Shown here: piece after piece, positions 26,108-34,900 of the stretch
Position numbering within the stretch: the first letter of the stretch is position 1
Layout: every line of letters begins with the position of its first letter
Translations under genes and position numbers: made by a program
Notes under the pieces: model-generated
Databases searched by the model: none
What the model saw: only the letters and a program-made list of their open reading frames with translations
Told to the model about the DNA's origin: nothing
Source of the DNA: Streptomyces sp. NBC_00425
GTDB taxonomy: Bacteria > Actinomycetota > Actinomycetes > Streptomycetales > Streptomycetaceae
NCBI RefSeq assembly: GCF_036030735.1
Contig: NZ_CP107928.1
Coordinates: 558,001 to 622,000, forward strand
DNA length: 64,000 nucleotides
Direction: 5' to 3'

Positions 26108-26614
26108 GAGGCCCGCAAGCTCACCGCCGAGGCTCAGGCGGAAGCCGAATACTGCGCCCAGATCACACTCGAAGCCGACCAGCACATGGACCATTGGCAG
26201 ACCCGACGAGACCGTGAAGAGCGGGACCTGCGCGAGCGCGCTCAAGATCTGCAACGCCGCGAAGCCGAACTCGGGGCACTGCAGGAACGCAGCCGGCGCT
26301 ACCCCGCGATCGAGGAGGAGCTGCGCCGGCGTTTCAGGGCGTTGAAAGCCGCCCAGGGCGACCTGGACGCGCGGCTTCGCGCCCTGCAGCTGCAAGAGGA
26401 GGACTTCAAGCGCCGCGACGCGGAACTGCAAAAGGAACGCGCAGCCCTGCGCAAGGACATCGAACGTCTGCGGAACGCCGTGCAGCCTTCGAACGTCGTC
26501 TACTCCCAGTCATGCCGACGGTGCCGCAGACCCGTCGCCGTGGAGAGAAACTCCGGTTGGCGCTCCGGCGTATGGACTTGCCCGTGCGGAGAGTCCAACC
26601 GCATAACCCCCTGA
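26042..26614 (+). CDS. Coiled-coil protein with C-terminal zinc-ribbon, probably 5' truncated
   Basis: From about 26042 the plus strand encodes a long charged coiled coil (VDQARLDAYWEAHHEARKLT, later RDREERDLRERAQDLQRREA and RRDAELQKERAALRKDIERL) ending in a four-Cys ribbon, CRRC and CPCG near the C-terminus. The GTG at 26042 is only the first in-frame start; no ribosome binding site is seen, and upstream the frame runs antisense through the protease gene. The head-to-head overlap of about 65 bp with that gene suggests a rearrangement that removed this gene's own 5' end. Function unknown; zinc binding is inferred. Confidence 0.55.
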   Translation: MRAKAQQEVDQARLDAYWEAHHEARKLTAEAQAEAEYCAQITLEADQHMDHWQTRRDREERDLRERAQDLQRREAELGALQERSRRYPAIEEELRRRFRALKAAQGDLDARLRALQLQEEDFKRRDAELQKERAALRKDIERLRNAVQPSNVVYSQSCRRCRRPVAVERNSGWRSGVWTCPCGESNRITP

Positions 26615-26932
26615 TGACGGCACGAGGACCTCGAACGTGGCATCGCTTCGGCACGTCGTGTGTCCCGGCACGTGAATGCCGCGGCAGCCGACCGGATCTT
26701 GGGCTGTGGCGCCCTCCTGGCAGTACGGCCAGGGCGGGGCGGCAGGGGGCGTCATGCCAGAAGGACGGTTGCGTGCAGCACCTCGGTTGCACGTGATCAC
26801 TCCATCACGCCAGTGGCGCTCTGGAGGTTGGGTTTGCCTCCGAAATGGCGGGCAGCCCGTGGCGGCACTGGCCTGCGCCTGGGATGGAGGGCGCAAGCCG
26901 TCCTGTCGGCCAGCGCGTGGCATCCTGTCCCG

Positions 26933-27418
26933 GTGCTCCTGAACGATCACGTCAGCAGTGTCGATCTCCGGCCGGTGCGTTATCAGTTCGCCTCTGTCCG
27001 GGGCGATTCGTACGACGACAACTGGCTGGTCATCGATGGCACGGTGACGACCCCTGAGGGAAGCTGGTCTTTCGCCGATCCGTGTTTGCTCACAAGTGAG
27101 GCCCGCCAGGTGTCTGAGTGGCTGCGCGCGGTGGCCGCGGGGACGGTGCCTGTCACCGAACCTGATGCCGGAGGTGAGCTGTCGCCGGACACGTGGTTCA
27201 TCGAGCCGGTTGCGGCTTTCAGCCTCGCCGATCGAAGCGAGGGTGGGGCCTCGGTCATTCGCGTTCATCTGTCCTTGGAGGCGGCACCCCCGTGGCAACA
27301 GGGGGCCGACGGGGCCGACATCTATCAGTACGTCGTGGAAGTCAGGATGGACGCAGCGGCATTGCTTCACGCGGCTGACGAGTGGGATCTCTCTCTGGCT
27401 TCCTTCCCATCCCGCTGA
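26933..27418 (+). CDS. WapI-type immunity protein family (161 aa)
   Basis: A GTG at 26933 starts a 161-residue protein ([57 protein letters not shown], then [20 protein letters not shown]). The pattern agrees with actinomycete proteins annotated as WapI-family immunity proteins, which protect against polymorphic toxins of the cell wall-associated type. No toxin gene is adjacent in the window. It converges with the frameshifted nuclease gene with 47 nt between the stops. Family assignment is from memory of the pattern and is moderately sure. Confidence 0.65.
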   Translation: MLLNDHVSSVDLRPVRYQFASVRGDSYDDNWLVIDGTVTTPEGSWSFADPCLLTSEARQVSEWLRAVAAGTVPVTEPDAGGELSPDTWFIEPVAAFSLADRSEGGASVIRVHLSLEAAPPWQQGADGADIYQYVVEVRMDAAALLHAADEWDLSLASFPSR

Positions 27419-27465
27419 TCACCGTTCATGTGTGACCACCTGGCTCGCGGCTCGCGGCCGTCGAT

Positions 27466-28451
27466 TCAGGGGGTGGGGATCGCGAATTCGACCCACATCG
27501 GGTAGTGGTCGGAGATGTGCCACGACAACTCGGTCAGGGTGAGATCGCCCTGGAGTGCGGGCACGAAGTCCACGTGGCCGCCGGCGCCGGCTTCCAAGGT
27601 CAGGACCGGCCGGCGTTTCTGCCCTTTGGTGAACCAGGCGATCTGGTCGTAGAAGTGCTCCGCTCCGGCGTCGTCGAAGACGGTGCGCGGAAGTCCCGCC
27701 AGCTGCGGGGCGGGGACCAGGCCGGTGGAGGTGAACGCCTTGAACAGCGGGTCGTCGGCACGTCGATGTTGAAGTCTCCGAGCGCGATGAGGTTGTGGTC
27801 CCAGCCGAACTCGCGCTCCGCCCAGCCGGCCAGCCAGTCGGCGATCGCCTGCAGTTCCGGGACCCGCTCCGCAGCGTCCTCGCCGTAGAGGACGTGGAGG
27901 GTGACCAGGGTGAACGTCTGGCCGCGTGAGAGGAAGCTGACCGCGTAGGGGGTGCGGGCGAACTGGCGGTCCAGTCCGCCCTCCGTGACGCCCGCGTCCT
28001 TCTCGAGGGGCACCACCAGCTCGCAGGCCAGCCCGGACGGTTTGACCCGCCGGGTGTCGAACAAGAACGCCAGCCGTTCGTCGTTGCCGGCCTTGCCCTC
28101 GCTCACGTCGGTGAGGATGAATGCCCAGTCCTCCCCCAGCACCTTCATCAGGTGCCGCAGGGCCCGCAGGTTCCCGCGCACCTCCTCCACCGCGACCACG
28201 TCGAACCGGCGCATCACCGCGGCGATCAGGTGCACATCGGTGAAGTTCCGCTTCGGCGAGGCGCCCTCAGGGCTCGTCCAGGCCTTGGTCAGGCCGGAGA
28301 AGGCTCGTAGGTTCCAGGTCGCGATCCGCAGACCCGCCCCCAGGTTGGGTGGCACCAGCGCATCGAGGGCTTCCTCCCAGCGCGAGAGCCGCGCAGCAAC
28401 CGGCTGCGGCGGCGCCAAAACGTCAGGTTCCGTCGGCACATAAGAAGCCAT
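27466..28451 (-). pseudogene. Endonuclease/exonuclease/phosphatase family gene, frameshifted
   Basis: The first about 230 residues are a good EEP nuclease: GLRIATWNLRAFSGLTKAW, DVVAVEEVRGNLRALRHLM, NDERLAFLFDTRRV and HNLIALGDFNIDV. At about 27758 the frame breaks directly after GDFNID. The missing part continues in another frame as DDPLFKAFTSTGLVPAPQ, then HFYDQIAWFTKGQKRR and WHISDHYPMWVEFAIP, ending at 27466. One lost base explains it. The start codon ATGGCTTC lies inside the terminal repeat of the SUKH transposon (28444-29939), so the natural promoter and the first codons have also been displaced. It is almost certainly inactive. Confidence 0.88.
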
Positions 28452-28542
28452 CTCATTTGGCCGAGATAAGGTGTCGGCCCCAGTTGACGCACGGGGTGCC
28501 GATACAGGTCGTCTCGGCAGATGAGGCGGATGGAGCAGGGAC

Positions 28543-29079
28543 ATGATTGACCGCGCTGGGCTCGCGGGTCTGATCCGCTTGATACCTCCGCCAGCCGAAG
28601 CGGGGGTGTTGGTTGACTGGGAGGCCGTGCAAAGGGCTTGGGGGCTCGTGTTCCCCTCAGACTTCAAGGAGTTCCTCGCGCACTACGGTGATGGCCTGCC
28701 GAACCTGGATCTGGGCGTGCTGGTTCCTGCCATCGTGACTCCTGAGACCTGTGATGAACCGGGCGCCCCGAAGGGCGGCATGGGGTTCATCACCGCGGAC
28801 ACGCGAGCTACGTGGGTGGACACCGAACCTACGGGCGTCGATGCAGCCGCCGAGGATCTGGTGACCTGGGGAGCGGATGGCAGTGCTGACCTGTACTGCT
28901 GGCTCACCCACGGCAATCCTGAGGACTGGCCGGTGGTGCTCTTCAGCCACGGCGATGACACCTGGACGCGCTTTGACTGCGGCATGACGGAGTTTCTGCG
29001 CAGGGCATTGAGCGCAGACAGCCGGGCCGAGGGCATGAAGGATTCGGCTCTGTGGGGCGCGGGCTTGCGCAGGCTCTGA
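28543..29079 (+). CDS. SMI1/KNR4 (SUKH) family protein, copy 1 (178 aa)
   Basis: ATG at 28543 follows GGAGCAGGG. The protein has the SUKH pattern: GLVFPSDFKEFLAHYGDGLP near residue 35, a middle Trp/Asp region ATWVDTEPTGVDAAAEDLV, and PVVLFSHGDDTWTRFDCGMT near the end. SUKH proteins commonly act as immunity proteins to polymorphic nuclease toxins, or bind regulatory proteins. It lies inside the inverted repeats of a transposon and travels as a passenger, since copy 2 (37216-37752) encodes an identical protein. No toxin is next to it. Confidence 0.85.
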   Translation: MIDRAGLAGLIRLIPPPAEAGVLVDWEAVQRAWGLVFPSDFKEFLAHYGDGLPNLDLGVLVPAIVTPETCDEPGAPKGGMGFITADTRATWVDTEPTGVDAAAEDLVTWGADGSADLYCWLTHGNPEDWPVVLFSHGDDTWTRFDCGMTEFLRRALSADSRAEGMKDSALWGAGLRRL

Positions 29080-29095
29080 AGTTACTTGGTCTGCC

Positions 29096-29904
29096 TCATC
29101 TGTCGAGCCTGCGATAGCAGATCAGAGTGCAGGCGATGCTGGTGAAAGCCAGGAAGTGGTCGGCCTTGCGTTCGTAGCGGCGGTGCAGGCGTCGGCATCC
29201 GGCGAGCCAGGCCATGGTGCGTTCGATGGTCCAGCGGTGACGGCCGAGCCGTTGCGAGGTCTCGATGCCCTTGCGGGCGATGCGGTGCCGGATGCCTCGG
29301 CCGGCTAACCATCGCCGCAGGTGGTTAGAGTCGTAGCCCTTGTCGGCGTGGAGTTTGTGGGGCCGTCGTCGCCTGGGTCCTCGCCGCGAGCGGATCGGAG
29401 GAATGCCCTTCACCAGCGGGATCAGCGCCTGGCTGTCGTGCAGGTTGGCGCCCGAGATCCCGATGGACAGGGGCAGGCCGGTCCGCTCCGTGATCAAGTG
29501 GATCTTTGACCCGTACTTGCCCCGGTCCACAGGATTCGGGCCTGTCAGCTCCCCCTTTTTAGGGCCCGCATATTCACCGAGTCGATCGCGCAGCGGGACC
29601 AGTCCAACTCGCCGCGGGATCCAAGCTCGTCGAGGACCAGGCGGTGGAGTTTGGCCCACACTCGGGCCTTGGTCCACTCGGTGAAGCGGCGGTGAGCCGT
29701 CGCGCCGGACGGCCCGAACGAGGCGGTCGGCAACTGCTGCCACGTGCAGCCAGAGGTCGCCACGAAGACGATTGCGGCCAGGACTTCGCGGTCGCCGTGC
29801 CGACGCCGGCCACCACCCTGAGGCCGCGATGGCGCTTCCGGCACCACCCGCTGAAACAGCTCCCACAACTCGTCCGGCACCAGCCGTTCAACGATCCCTA
29901 CCAC
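29096..29904 (-). CDS. IS5-family transposase in two frames (programmed -1 frameshift), copy 1
   Basis: Frame one runs from GTG 29904 to 29545 (MVGIVERLVPDELWELFQRV, then CAIDSVNMRALKRGS). Frame two continues to 29096 with GPKKGELTGPNPVDRGKYGS, HKLHADKGYDSNHLRRWL and GRHRWTIERTMAWLAGCRRL. The DDE residues are thus split: first Asp in CAIDS, second in HADKGYD, Glu in TIERT. The frames join at CTAAAAAGGGGG (29551-29561 on the minus strand), a slippery A5-G run that allows a -1 shift, as in several IS5 groups. The same site is conserved in copy 2. The gene is probably functional by frameshifting. Confidence 0.85.
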
Positions 29905-29942
29905 GACCGGCAGCTTAATCAGCCAAATGAGATGAAGTCTAA

Positions 29943-31061
29943 GTGAGCGTTTGGTTCGGTTATCAAACGTTTCCTGCCGATTCTCGGCGGTCAGACCCAG
30001 ACGCCGGACCGGGCGATCCGCCGGAATAACGGCTTATACGGCATCAGCGGACCAGTAATGCGCCGGGTTCCTGGCAAAAGCTCCTGTCTCATTCAGAAAC
30101 CACCCGGTTCATACGACACCGCGAACTCGCGACCCTGAAGCACCCAACACCCCCGCACACGCCCTGCACAGGCCGGCTGCCACCGCATACCCAGGCATCA
30201 TGCAGCCCTCACGGCCCTACCCCAGCGACCTGTCCGACGCCCGCTGGGAACTCATCCGTCCCACCCTCGAAGCCTGGCGCCAGGCCCGCAACGGCATCCG
30301 CAAACCCACCCACGACCTGCGCGCCCTGATCAACGCCATCCTCTACGTCGACCGCACCGGCATCCCCTGGCGCTACCTACCCCACGACTTCCCGCCCCAC
30401 CAAACCGTCTACGGCTACTTCGCCCGATGGGAAACCGACGGCATCTTCGACCAGCTCACCGGCCTCTTACGCGGCAAAGTCCGCCAGGCCGAAGGCCGCA
30501 CCAGCGAGCCCAGCGCCTGCCTGATCGACAGCCAGAGCATCAAAACCTCCGCCACCGTCCCCCTGACCAGCCAAGGCATCGACCCGGCCAAGAAAATCAT
30601 CGGGCGCAAGCGCCACATCATCACCGACACACTCGGCCTCCTCCTCGCCGTCGCCGTCACCGCCGCCAGCGTCCACGACTCCGCCGCCGGCACCCAACTC
30701 CTGACCCACGTCCGCGAACGCCACCCCACCATCACCAAAGCCTGGGCCGACAACGGCTACAAGACCAAAGCCGTCGAACACGCCGCCCAGATCGGCATCG
30801 ACCTGGAAATCGTCCAGCGCAACCCCGGCGTCCGCGGCTTCCACGTCCAACCCCGCCGCTGGGTCATCGAACGCACCCTCGGCTGGCTCATGCACCACCG
30901 CCGCCTGACCCGCGACTACGAAACCCACCCACACCGATCAACCGCCATGATCCAGCTCGCCGCCATCAACCTCATGACCCGCCGCCTCACCCACGAAGCC
31001 ACCACCAACTGGCGCGACAGCTAAGCCAAATGAAACGGACAACAGAGAACCAAACGCTCAC
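29943..31061 (+). mobile_element. IS5-family insertion sequence, copy A (1,119 bp)
   Basis: Perfect-looking terminal inverted repeats GTGAGCGTTTGGTTC bound the element, flanked by a 3-bp duplication TAA (29940-29942 and 31062-31064), the TNA type of target used by some IS5 groups. An identical 1,119-bp copy in opposite orientation is at 35995-37113 with its own duplication TTA. Copy A abuts the end of the SUKH transposon. It holds one transposase gene and about 255 bp of non-coding left end. Confidence 0.92.
30200..31024 (+). CDS. IS5-family transposase, copy A (274 aa)
   Basis: Full-length single-frame transposase: PYPSDLSDARWELIRPTLEA at the start, RTGIPWRYLPHDFPPHQTVY, then the catalytic triad in ACLIDSQSIKT, AWADNGYKTK and WVIERTLGWLMHHRRLTRDY. 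The product is identical to the copy at 36032-36856, so both are probably recent and active. The start ATG is 257 nt inside the left end of the element. The two genes point toward each other across the 4.9-kb cargo between them. Confidence 0.95.
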   Translation: MQPSRPYPSDLSDARWELIRPTLEAWRQARNGIRKPTHDLRALINAILYVDRTGIPWRYLPHDFPPHQTVYGYFARWETDGIFDQLTGLLRGKVRQAEGRTSEPSACLIDSQSIKTSATVPLTSQGIDPAKKIIGRKRHIITDTLGLLLAVAVTAASVHDSAAGTQLLTHVRERHPTITKAWADNGYKTKAVEHAAQIGIDLEIVQRNPGVRGFHVQPRRWVIERTLGWLMHHRRLTRDYETHPHRSTAMIQLAAINLMTRRLTHEATTNWRDS

Positions 31062-31357
31062 TAAGCCTCCCCGTCGCAGCTGCCTGTGCACCGAGAGTCG
31101 GATGACTTGAGGTACCAGGCAATAGCCCATTGCGGTGGCAGCCAGGCCGTGAAGAGCGCCTGCGCCGTGCGGCGGTGCAGCAGGCAGGCGGTGGAGGCCT
31201 CGCCAGCGCCGACGGTGTCGGCGATTTGGGCAGTAACAGCGGCGGTAGGAGTGTCCAGTGTGCGGGCGGTCGTGGGTGGGGGTGGAGAGTTCGAGGGCGG
31301 CGGTGCACTGCCCGGACCGTTGCCCGGTGCTGGCCTGCCGCCGACCGCGAGCGTCAC
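31061..31357 (-). CDS. Hypothetical protein fragment (98 aa)
   Basis: An open frame with a Pro/Thr-rich first half and a more protein-like second half (EASTACLLHRRTAQALFTAW, then LPPQWAIAWYLKSSDSRCTG). It ends on the last base of IS copy A, so the stop may be a by-product of the insertion. No family is recognised. The rest of the gap up to 31550 shows nothing. Confidence 0.3.
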   Translation of the reverse strand: MTLAVGGRPAPGNGPGSAPPPSNSPPPPTTARTLDTPTAAVTAQIADTVGAGEASTACLLHRRTAQALFTAWLPPQWAIAWYLKSSDSRCTGSCDGEA

Positions 31358-31550
31358 GGGATGGCCTTACGGAAGCGCCATAGCCGAACGCCTCGCGACT
31401 ATCTCGAACTCACATACTGTTCGAACACTACTCGCCCACGGTAGGGACTACGCCGTGACCTGCTGCCACCGCCTGCTCTTCGTTTGTCCACACAACTGGC
31501 AATGATCACCAGTGACCGCAACTGTTTCATACCGGTCTTGACCAGTGCGA

Positions 31551-32312
31551 TCACGATCGACGGCTGGAGTGCTGGGTGGTGATTCCAGCGGCGCGGGCCA
31601 GTACGTCGGCGGTCCGCGATCCCCCCTCGACGGCGTGGGCGGCGGTGCTGGGCAGGCAGCGATGGTACTGGGGGACGAACTCGGTCATGATGACGCCGGC
31701 GTGATCGGTTGCGACCTCGTAGAGCGACGCCGGCCAACCCTGGTCCATGAGAGCCGAGCACAGCTCGCGTGAACGCTCTACGTCCACCACCGAATCGGCG
31801 GTGCCATGCACCAGCCACACCGGTAGAGGTGGCAACAGGCTGCCGCCCCGGCGGAGCTCGTCGATCGGAGCGGTGCCGGCGGTCGGTGCCGCCGATGCGT
31901 ACGAACCCGCGATTCCCACGATCGCTTGCGGCCTCCAGTCGCCAAATGCTGCGGGATTCAGGGCGACGCCTACCGCGGCCTTGCCGCCCAGCGACCAACC
32001 GGCGAGCACGATCCGTTCGGGGTCCCCGCCGAAGTCGGCCACGTTCTGCCGCACGAAGACAGCCGACTCCCTCAGGTGCGTTCGCCCGCCGTCCGGCGCG
32101 TCGGGACGCCAGTCCGGCACCAGGACGAGGACGCCCAACTCTGCCGCAGCGCGGGCCACCGGCGCGAGCACGTCCCGTTCGTCCGGGCCCCGGCCGTGCC
32201 AGAGCAGCACTGCGGGCACAGGACCCGACGCGCCTGCAGGCTGATAGACGTCCAGGAGCTTGCCACTGGCCCCGTACCTGAGCCCCGTCTTGACGAGAAC
32301 CTCTGTGGCCAC
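31551..32312 (-). CDS. Alpha/beta hydrolase, esterase/peptidase-like (253 aa)
   Basis: GTG at 32312. The fold is clear: PAVLLWHGRGPDERDVLAPV with the oxyanion HG, nucleophile elbow LAGWSLGGKAAVGVALNP (Ser in Gly-x-Ser-x-Gly), acid region VWLVHGTADSVVDVERSREL (Asp) and ATDHAGVIMTEFVPQ with the catalytic His. The protein resembles dienelactone hydrolase or acetyl-esterase relatives. No signal peptide. It lies between two IS5 copies with no obvious pathway partner, and its substrate cannot be guessed. Confidence 0.88.
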   Translation of the reverse strand: MATEVLVKTGLRYGASGKLLDVYQPAGASGPVPAVLLWHGRGPDERDVLAPVARAAAELGVLVLVPDWRPDAPDGGRTHLRESAVFVRQNVADFGGDPERIVLAGWSLGGKAAVGVALNPAAFGDWRPQAIVGIAGSYASAAPTAGTAPIDELRRGGSLLPPLPVWLVHGTADSVVDVERSRELCSALMDQGWPASLYEVATDHAGVIMTEFVPQYHRCLPSTAAHAVEGGSRTADVLARAAGITTQHSSRRS

Positions 32313-32424
32313 CCCGGCACCCCCGACTGATCACACCACGAACCACATCACGCTACCAACGCGAGTCGGCTGGCCTGATGCCAGGTCAACCGTCGGAAGC
32401 AAGCCGCTGCTGGCTCAAGGACCG

Positions 32425-32733
32425 GATGGACATCCGGATCAAGCGCAGCAAGTGGAGAGGGATCTCGCCAGCGGAAGTCATGATCTACGGCTGGAGTACT
32501 ACGCCTTCTGGGCCAACCCGATCGAGGCCCGCTTCGGACCGCTGCGGCAGTTCACCATCGCCAACTCCCACCGACCCAACCACACCGTGCAGACCCGGGC
32601 CCTGCACGCCTACCTACGCTGGCGCAACGCCCGCCACCGCGACGTCCTGGCCGTCGAACGACGTGAACGCGCCCGCATCCGCAGCGAGAAGGGCATCCGC
32701 TGGGGTGGCCGACTCCTGTCAGCGGCGGCCTGA
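32425..32733 (+). pseudogene. IS630-family transposase, C-terminal fragment
   Basis: The frame encodes the C-terminal hallmark of IS630 transposases: YYAFWANPIEARFGPLRQFT, then NSHRPNHTVQTRALHAYLRW and ARIRSEKGIRWGGRLLSAAA. The catalytic core and N-terminus are absent, so it cannot be active. It matches the part that is missing from the N-terminal fragment at 5054-5641, though the two are 27 kb apart and need not come from the same copy. Confidence 0.85.
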
Positions 32734-32750
32734 GCCAGCTGAGAGGTGAG

Positions 32751-32981
32751 TCACCGAGATCGTTTAGCGGCGTTTGCCCGATAGCGTTCCAGCACGCCGA
32801 TGGACAGTGCCGATGCGGCCATCACCCCGAACGTGATCGAGCTCAGAGCGCCGCCGTGGTCCCGGTCCCAGACACGGAACCCGACCAGCACGACAACGAC
32901 TCCGAACAGCACGGCCTGTATCCACCTGATGGTCACGGCCCGCGGGCCGTGACCATCAGCGTTGCTGTCTCTCTTGCGCAC
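32751..32981 (-). CDS. Small membrane protein (up to 76 aa)
   Basis: The product has two hydrophobic helices, IQAVLFGVVVVLVGFRVW and ITFGVMAASALSIGVL, with charged ends (RYRANAAKRSR). Start is uncertain: ATG 32981 gives 76 residues, whereas a GTG at about 32932 (VTIRWIQAV) would place a perfect 32-bp palindrome just upstream instead of inside the gene. Function unknown; similar two-helix proteins are common Streptomyces orphans. Confidence 0.55.
   Translation of the reverse strand: MRKRDSNADGHGPRAVTIRWIQAVLFGVVVVLVGFRVWDRDHGGALSSITFGVMAASALSIGVLERYRANAAKRSR
32927..32958. repeat. Perfect 32-bp palindrome
   Basis: The sequence reads TGATGGTCACGGCCCG followed by its exact reverse complement, with no loop. 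It lies within or just upstream of the small membrane-protein gene. It might be an operator, a strong hairpin in mRNA or a recombination product. A palindrome this long and exact is unlikely by chance. Confidence 0.6.
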
Positions 32982-33072
32982 CGGGGCTCCTCTGCTCCTT
33001 CAGCGCGCCGACTGTACTGCTGCTGGGAGCCATCGATACACCCCAACGCGGCGGACCTTCGCGGTCAGAGCA

Positions 33073-33954
33073 CTAGCGAGGGGTCAGATCACCGGCGGCC
33101 GGCCCAGTCGGGTCATGCGCCACACGGTCCGCCACCGCATGGGACGTCGCGGTGGGCAGGGGGTGCGCACCCCCTCGAAGAATCCGGCCCACCACGACGT
33201 CAGGCCTGCCAGCGGGGGGGCGCTGGATCAGGGTGTATGCCGCCCATGAGGCGAGGTACGCGGGGACCAGGACGGCAGGCAAGTGCCGCTTGGCCAGCCA
33301 AACCCGATTGCGTCCGGTATTGCGGTAGTAGACCGCGTGGCGCGACGGTTCGGTTCGGGGATGGGTCAGAACCAGATCGGCCCGGTAGTCGATCTCCCAG
33401 CCGACGTCGAGGGCGCGCCAGGCGAAGTCCGTCTCTTCGTGGGCGTAGAAGAACTGTGCGGGGAAGTCGCCTACTTGGTCGATCACTTGCATGCGGATGG
33501 CGTGAGCGCCACCCAATAACGTCGTGACCGGTCCGGAGATGAGCGGGTCGGCTCCGCCGAGGCGGGGTACGTGCCTGCGCTGGGAGACGCCGTCTTCGTC
33601 TGCGATGCGGAAACCTACGATCCCGAGGCGAGGGTTCGTGCTGAACGCCTCTCGCAGGAGTCGCAGTGTGTCGGTCTGGGGCAGCAGGCCGTCGTCGTCG
33701 AGGATGAGGACGACGTCGACGCCTCCGTGTTCGCGTAGCCACTGGACACCGGCGTTTCTTCCGCCGGGGATGCCCAGGTTCTCCCGCAGGTGGACGGCTG
33801 TGGCTGCGCCGCGTAGGTGCGGAGGCTCTACCCCTTGGGCGAGGACGACGACCGTCGCGGGGTCCCCTTCCTGGGCGGCCACCGACTCGAGGAGGGCCTG
33901 AAGTTCCTTGTCCCGGTCTCCCATGGTGAGGATCACGACGCCCACCGTGGGCAT
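33073..33954 (-). CDS. Family 2 glycosyltransferase (293 aa)
   Basis: ATG at 33954. A GT-A fold is shown by MPTVGVVILTMGDRDKELQA, NLGIPGGRNAGVQWLREHGG, the metal motif VDVVLILDDDGLLPQTDTLR, and FYAHEETDFAWRALDVGWEI, the usual acceptor-site Glu-Glu-x-Asp. No signal peptide; a hydrophobic stretch near the end (AVLVPAYLASWAAYTL) could be a membrane-associated helix. It probably transfers a sugar from an NDP-sugar to an unknown acceptor. With the NAD-dependent epimerase at 34901 it may form a small sugar locus, now interrupted by decay and IS elements. Confidence 0.88.
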   Translation of the reverse strand: MPTVGVVILTMGDRDKELQALLESVAAQEGDPATVVVLAQGVEPPHLRGAATAVHLRENLGIPGGRNAGVQWLREHGGVDVVLILDDDGLLPQTDTLRLLREAFSTNPRLGIVGFRIADEDGVSQRRHVPRLGGADPLISGPVTTLLGGAHAIRMQVIDQVGDFPAQFFYAHEETDFAWRALDVGWEIDYRADLVLTHPRTEPSRHAVYYRNTGRNRVWLAKRHLPAVLVPAYLASWAAYTLIQRPPAGRPDVVVGRILRGGAHPLPTATSHAVADRVAHDPTGPAAGDLTPR

Positions 33955-33971
33955 GCCGGTTGGGGGCCCGT

Positions 33972-34759
33972 TCACCTCTGGGCTCGCAGGAGGTCTACGG
34001 AGCGTTGGCTCAGTGCTTCGGCTCCGGGGATTCGCCGCCGTCGGTAGCCGGCTGCCGCGGACTGGATGGACTTGATTTCCTTCCGGTTCCGGTCGGAGGT
34101 CACCCCGTCCATGAAGTCGAGGGAGCGGTTCCACAGGGCGACGGCCTCTTCGTGGCGGTGCTGTGCCCGCGACTGACTTGCCGAGGTTGACCATGGTGAG
34201 GCCGTGCACGCGCTGGTAGGTGCCCGGCACCCGGCCCTTGAGTGCCGCGCGATAGTGCTTCTCGGCTGCCTGGTGGTCCTTCATGTCGGTGAGGGTCTTG
34301 CCGGTGTGGGAGGCGACGGTGGCAGCGACGGGCCCGGAGGCCGCGGCGTAGGAGGGCACCTGATCATTTCCTGCCAGCATCGCGTCTTCGGCCGACAGCA
34401 GTAGGGCCGCGGCCTTCTCGCCTTGCCCGCCGGCCCCGTACACCCTGGCGCAGGTCACCAGTAGGAGTGCCTCGGTTTGCCGGTCGACCTTGCCCGATGC
34501 CTGCGCAGCCTAGACCGATCTCGGTGAGCGTCACGTTCCGTTTCAGTCTTCTGGTCAGAGCCTCGGCGATGTATGAGCGGGTCTGACCGGTTGGGGTACC
34601 GCCGGTGACCCATGAGTGGACGGCGGAGCGGGAGGTGTGCAGTTCCTCCCCCGCCTCGGCGGCGACGGTACGGATGTCTCTGGCCAGGGACTCGTACGTG
34701 CACCCGGCCTCGGCGATGGCGTCCGCCAGTGCGGTGTTCGGAGGTCGACTGTCCGTCAA
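33972..34759 (-). pseudogene. HTH/TPR regulatory protein, deleted and frameshifted
   Basis: An N-terminal part from a TTG at 34759 (RPPNTALADAIAEAGCTYES, then SAVHSWVTGGTPTGQTRSYI and RRLKRNVTLTEIGLG) is the DNA-binding head of a Streptomyces regulator type that normally has a long TPR body. After it, the frame shifts and only the TPR tail remains (LLLVTCARVYGAGGQGEKAA, ATVASHTGKTLTDMKDHQAA, KHYRAALKGRVPGTYQRVHG). A second shift near 34180 precedes the original end (HEEAVALWNRSLDFMDGVTS, then EALSQRSVDLLRAQR), which stops at 33972. A large internal deletion plus two frameshifts make it dead. Confidence 0.8.
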
Positions 34760-34900
34760 CTCGCGCTCCCTGTAGCGATCTTGAACAGGTTGAACAGGAT
34801 GCCGCACTGCTGACGGTACCCGCGCACCGTGACTGCCGCTTCACTGATGGCAAGGCCGGCCGGCTGTCATTTTCTACCCGGACCCTGTTGTGGAGGCATC

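Larger units (their letters stand above)
28444..29939. mobile_element. IS5-type transposon carrying a SUKH gene, copy 1
   Basis: The 1,496-bp segment is repeated at 37117-38612 in the same orientation with one visible base difference (28850s region, GCAGCCGCC against GCAGCAGCC, synonymous). Both ends carry the inverted repeat CATCTCATTTGGCYGA (28449-28464 and 29919-29934) a few bases inside the edge of identity. Inside are a SUKH immunity-like gene (+) and a two-frame transposase (-). The left flank ends TAA (28441-28443) and the right flank begins TAA (29940-29942), a plausible 3-bp target duplication. The IS5 copy at 29943 starts immediately after that TAA. Confidence 0.75.

Noticed and set aside
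24035..26614. An 859-residue open frame antisense to the protease/STAND/WD40 gene
   Set aside because: Most of it is a GC-driven shadow. Only its last 190 residues, beyond the other gene, look like real protein and are reported separately.
5054..32733. The N-terminal (5 kb) and C-terminal (32.4 kb) IS630 fragments as two halves of one copy
   Set aside because: They are 27 kb apart with many other genes between, lie on opposite strands, and no shared break sequence can be shown.
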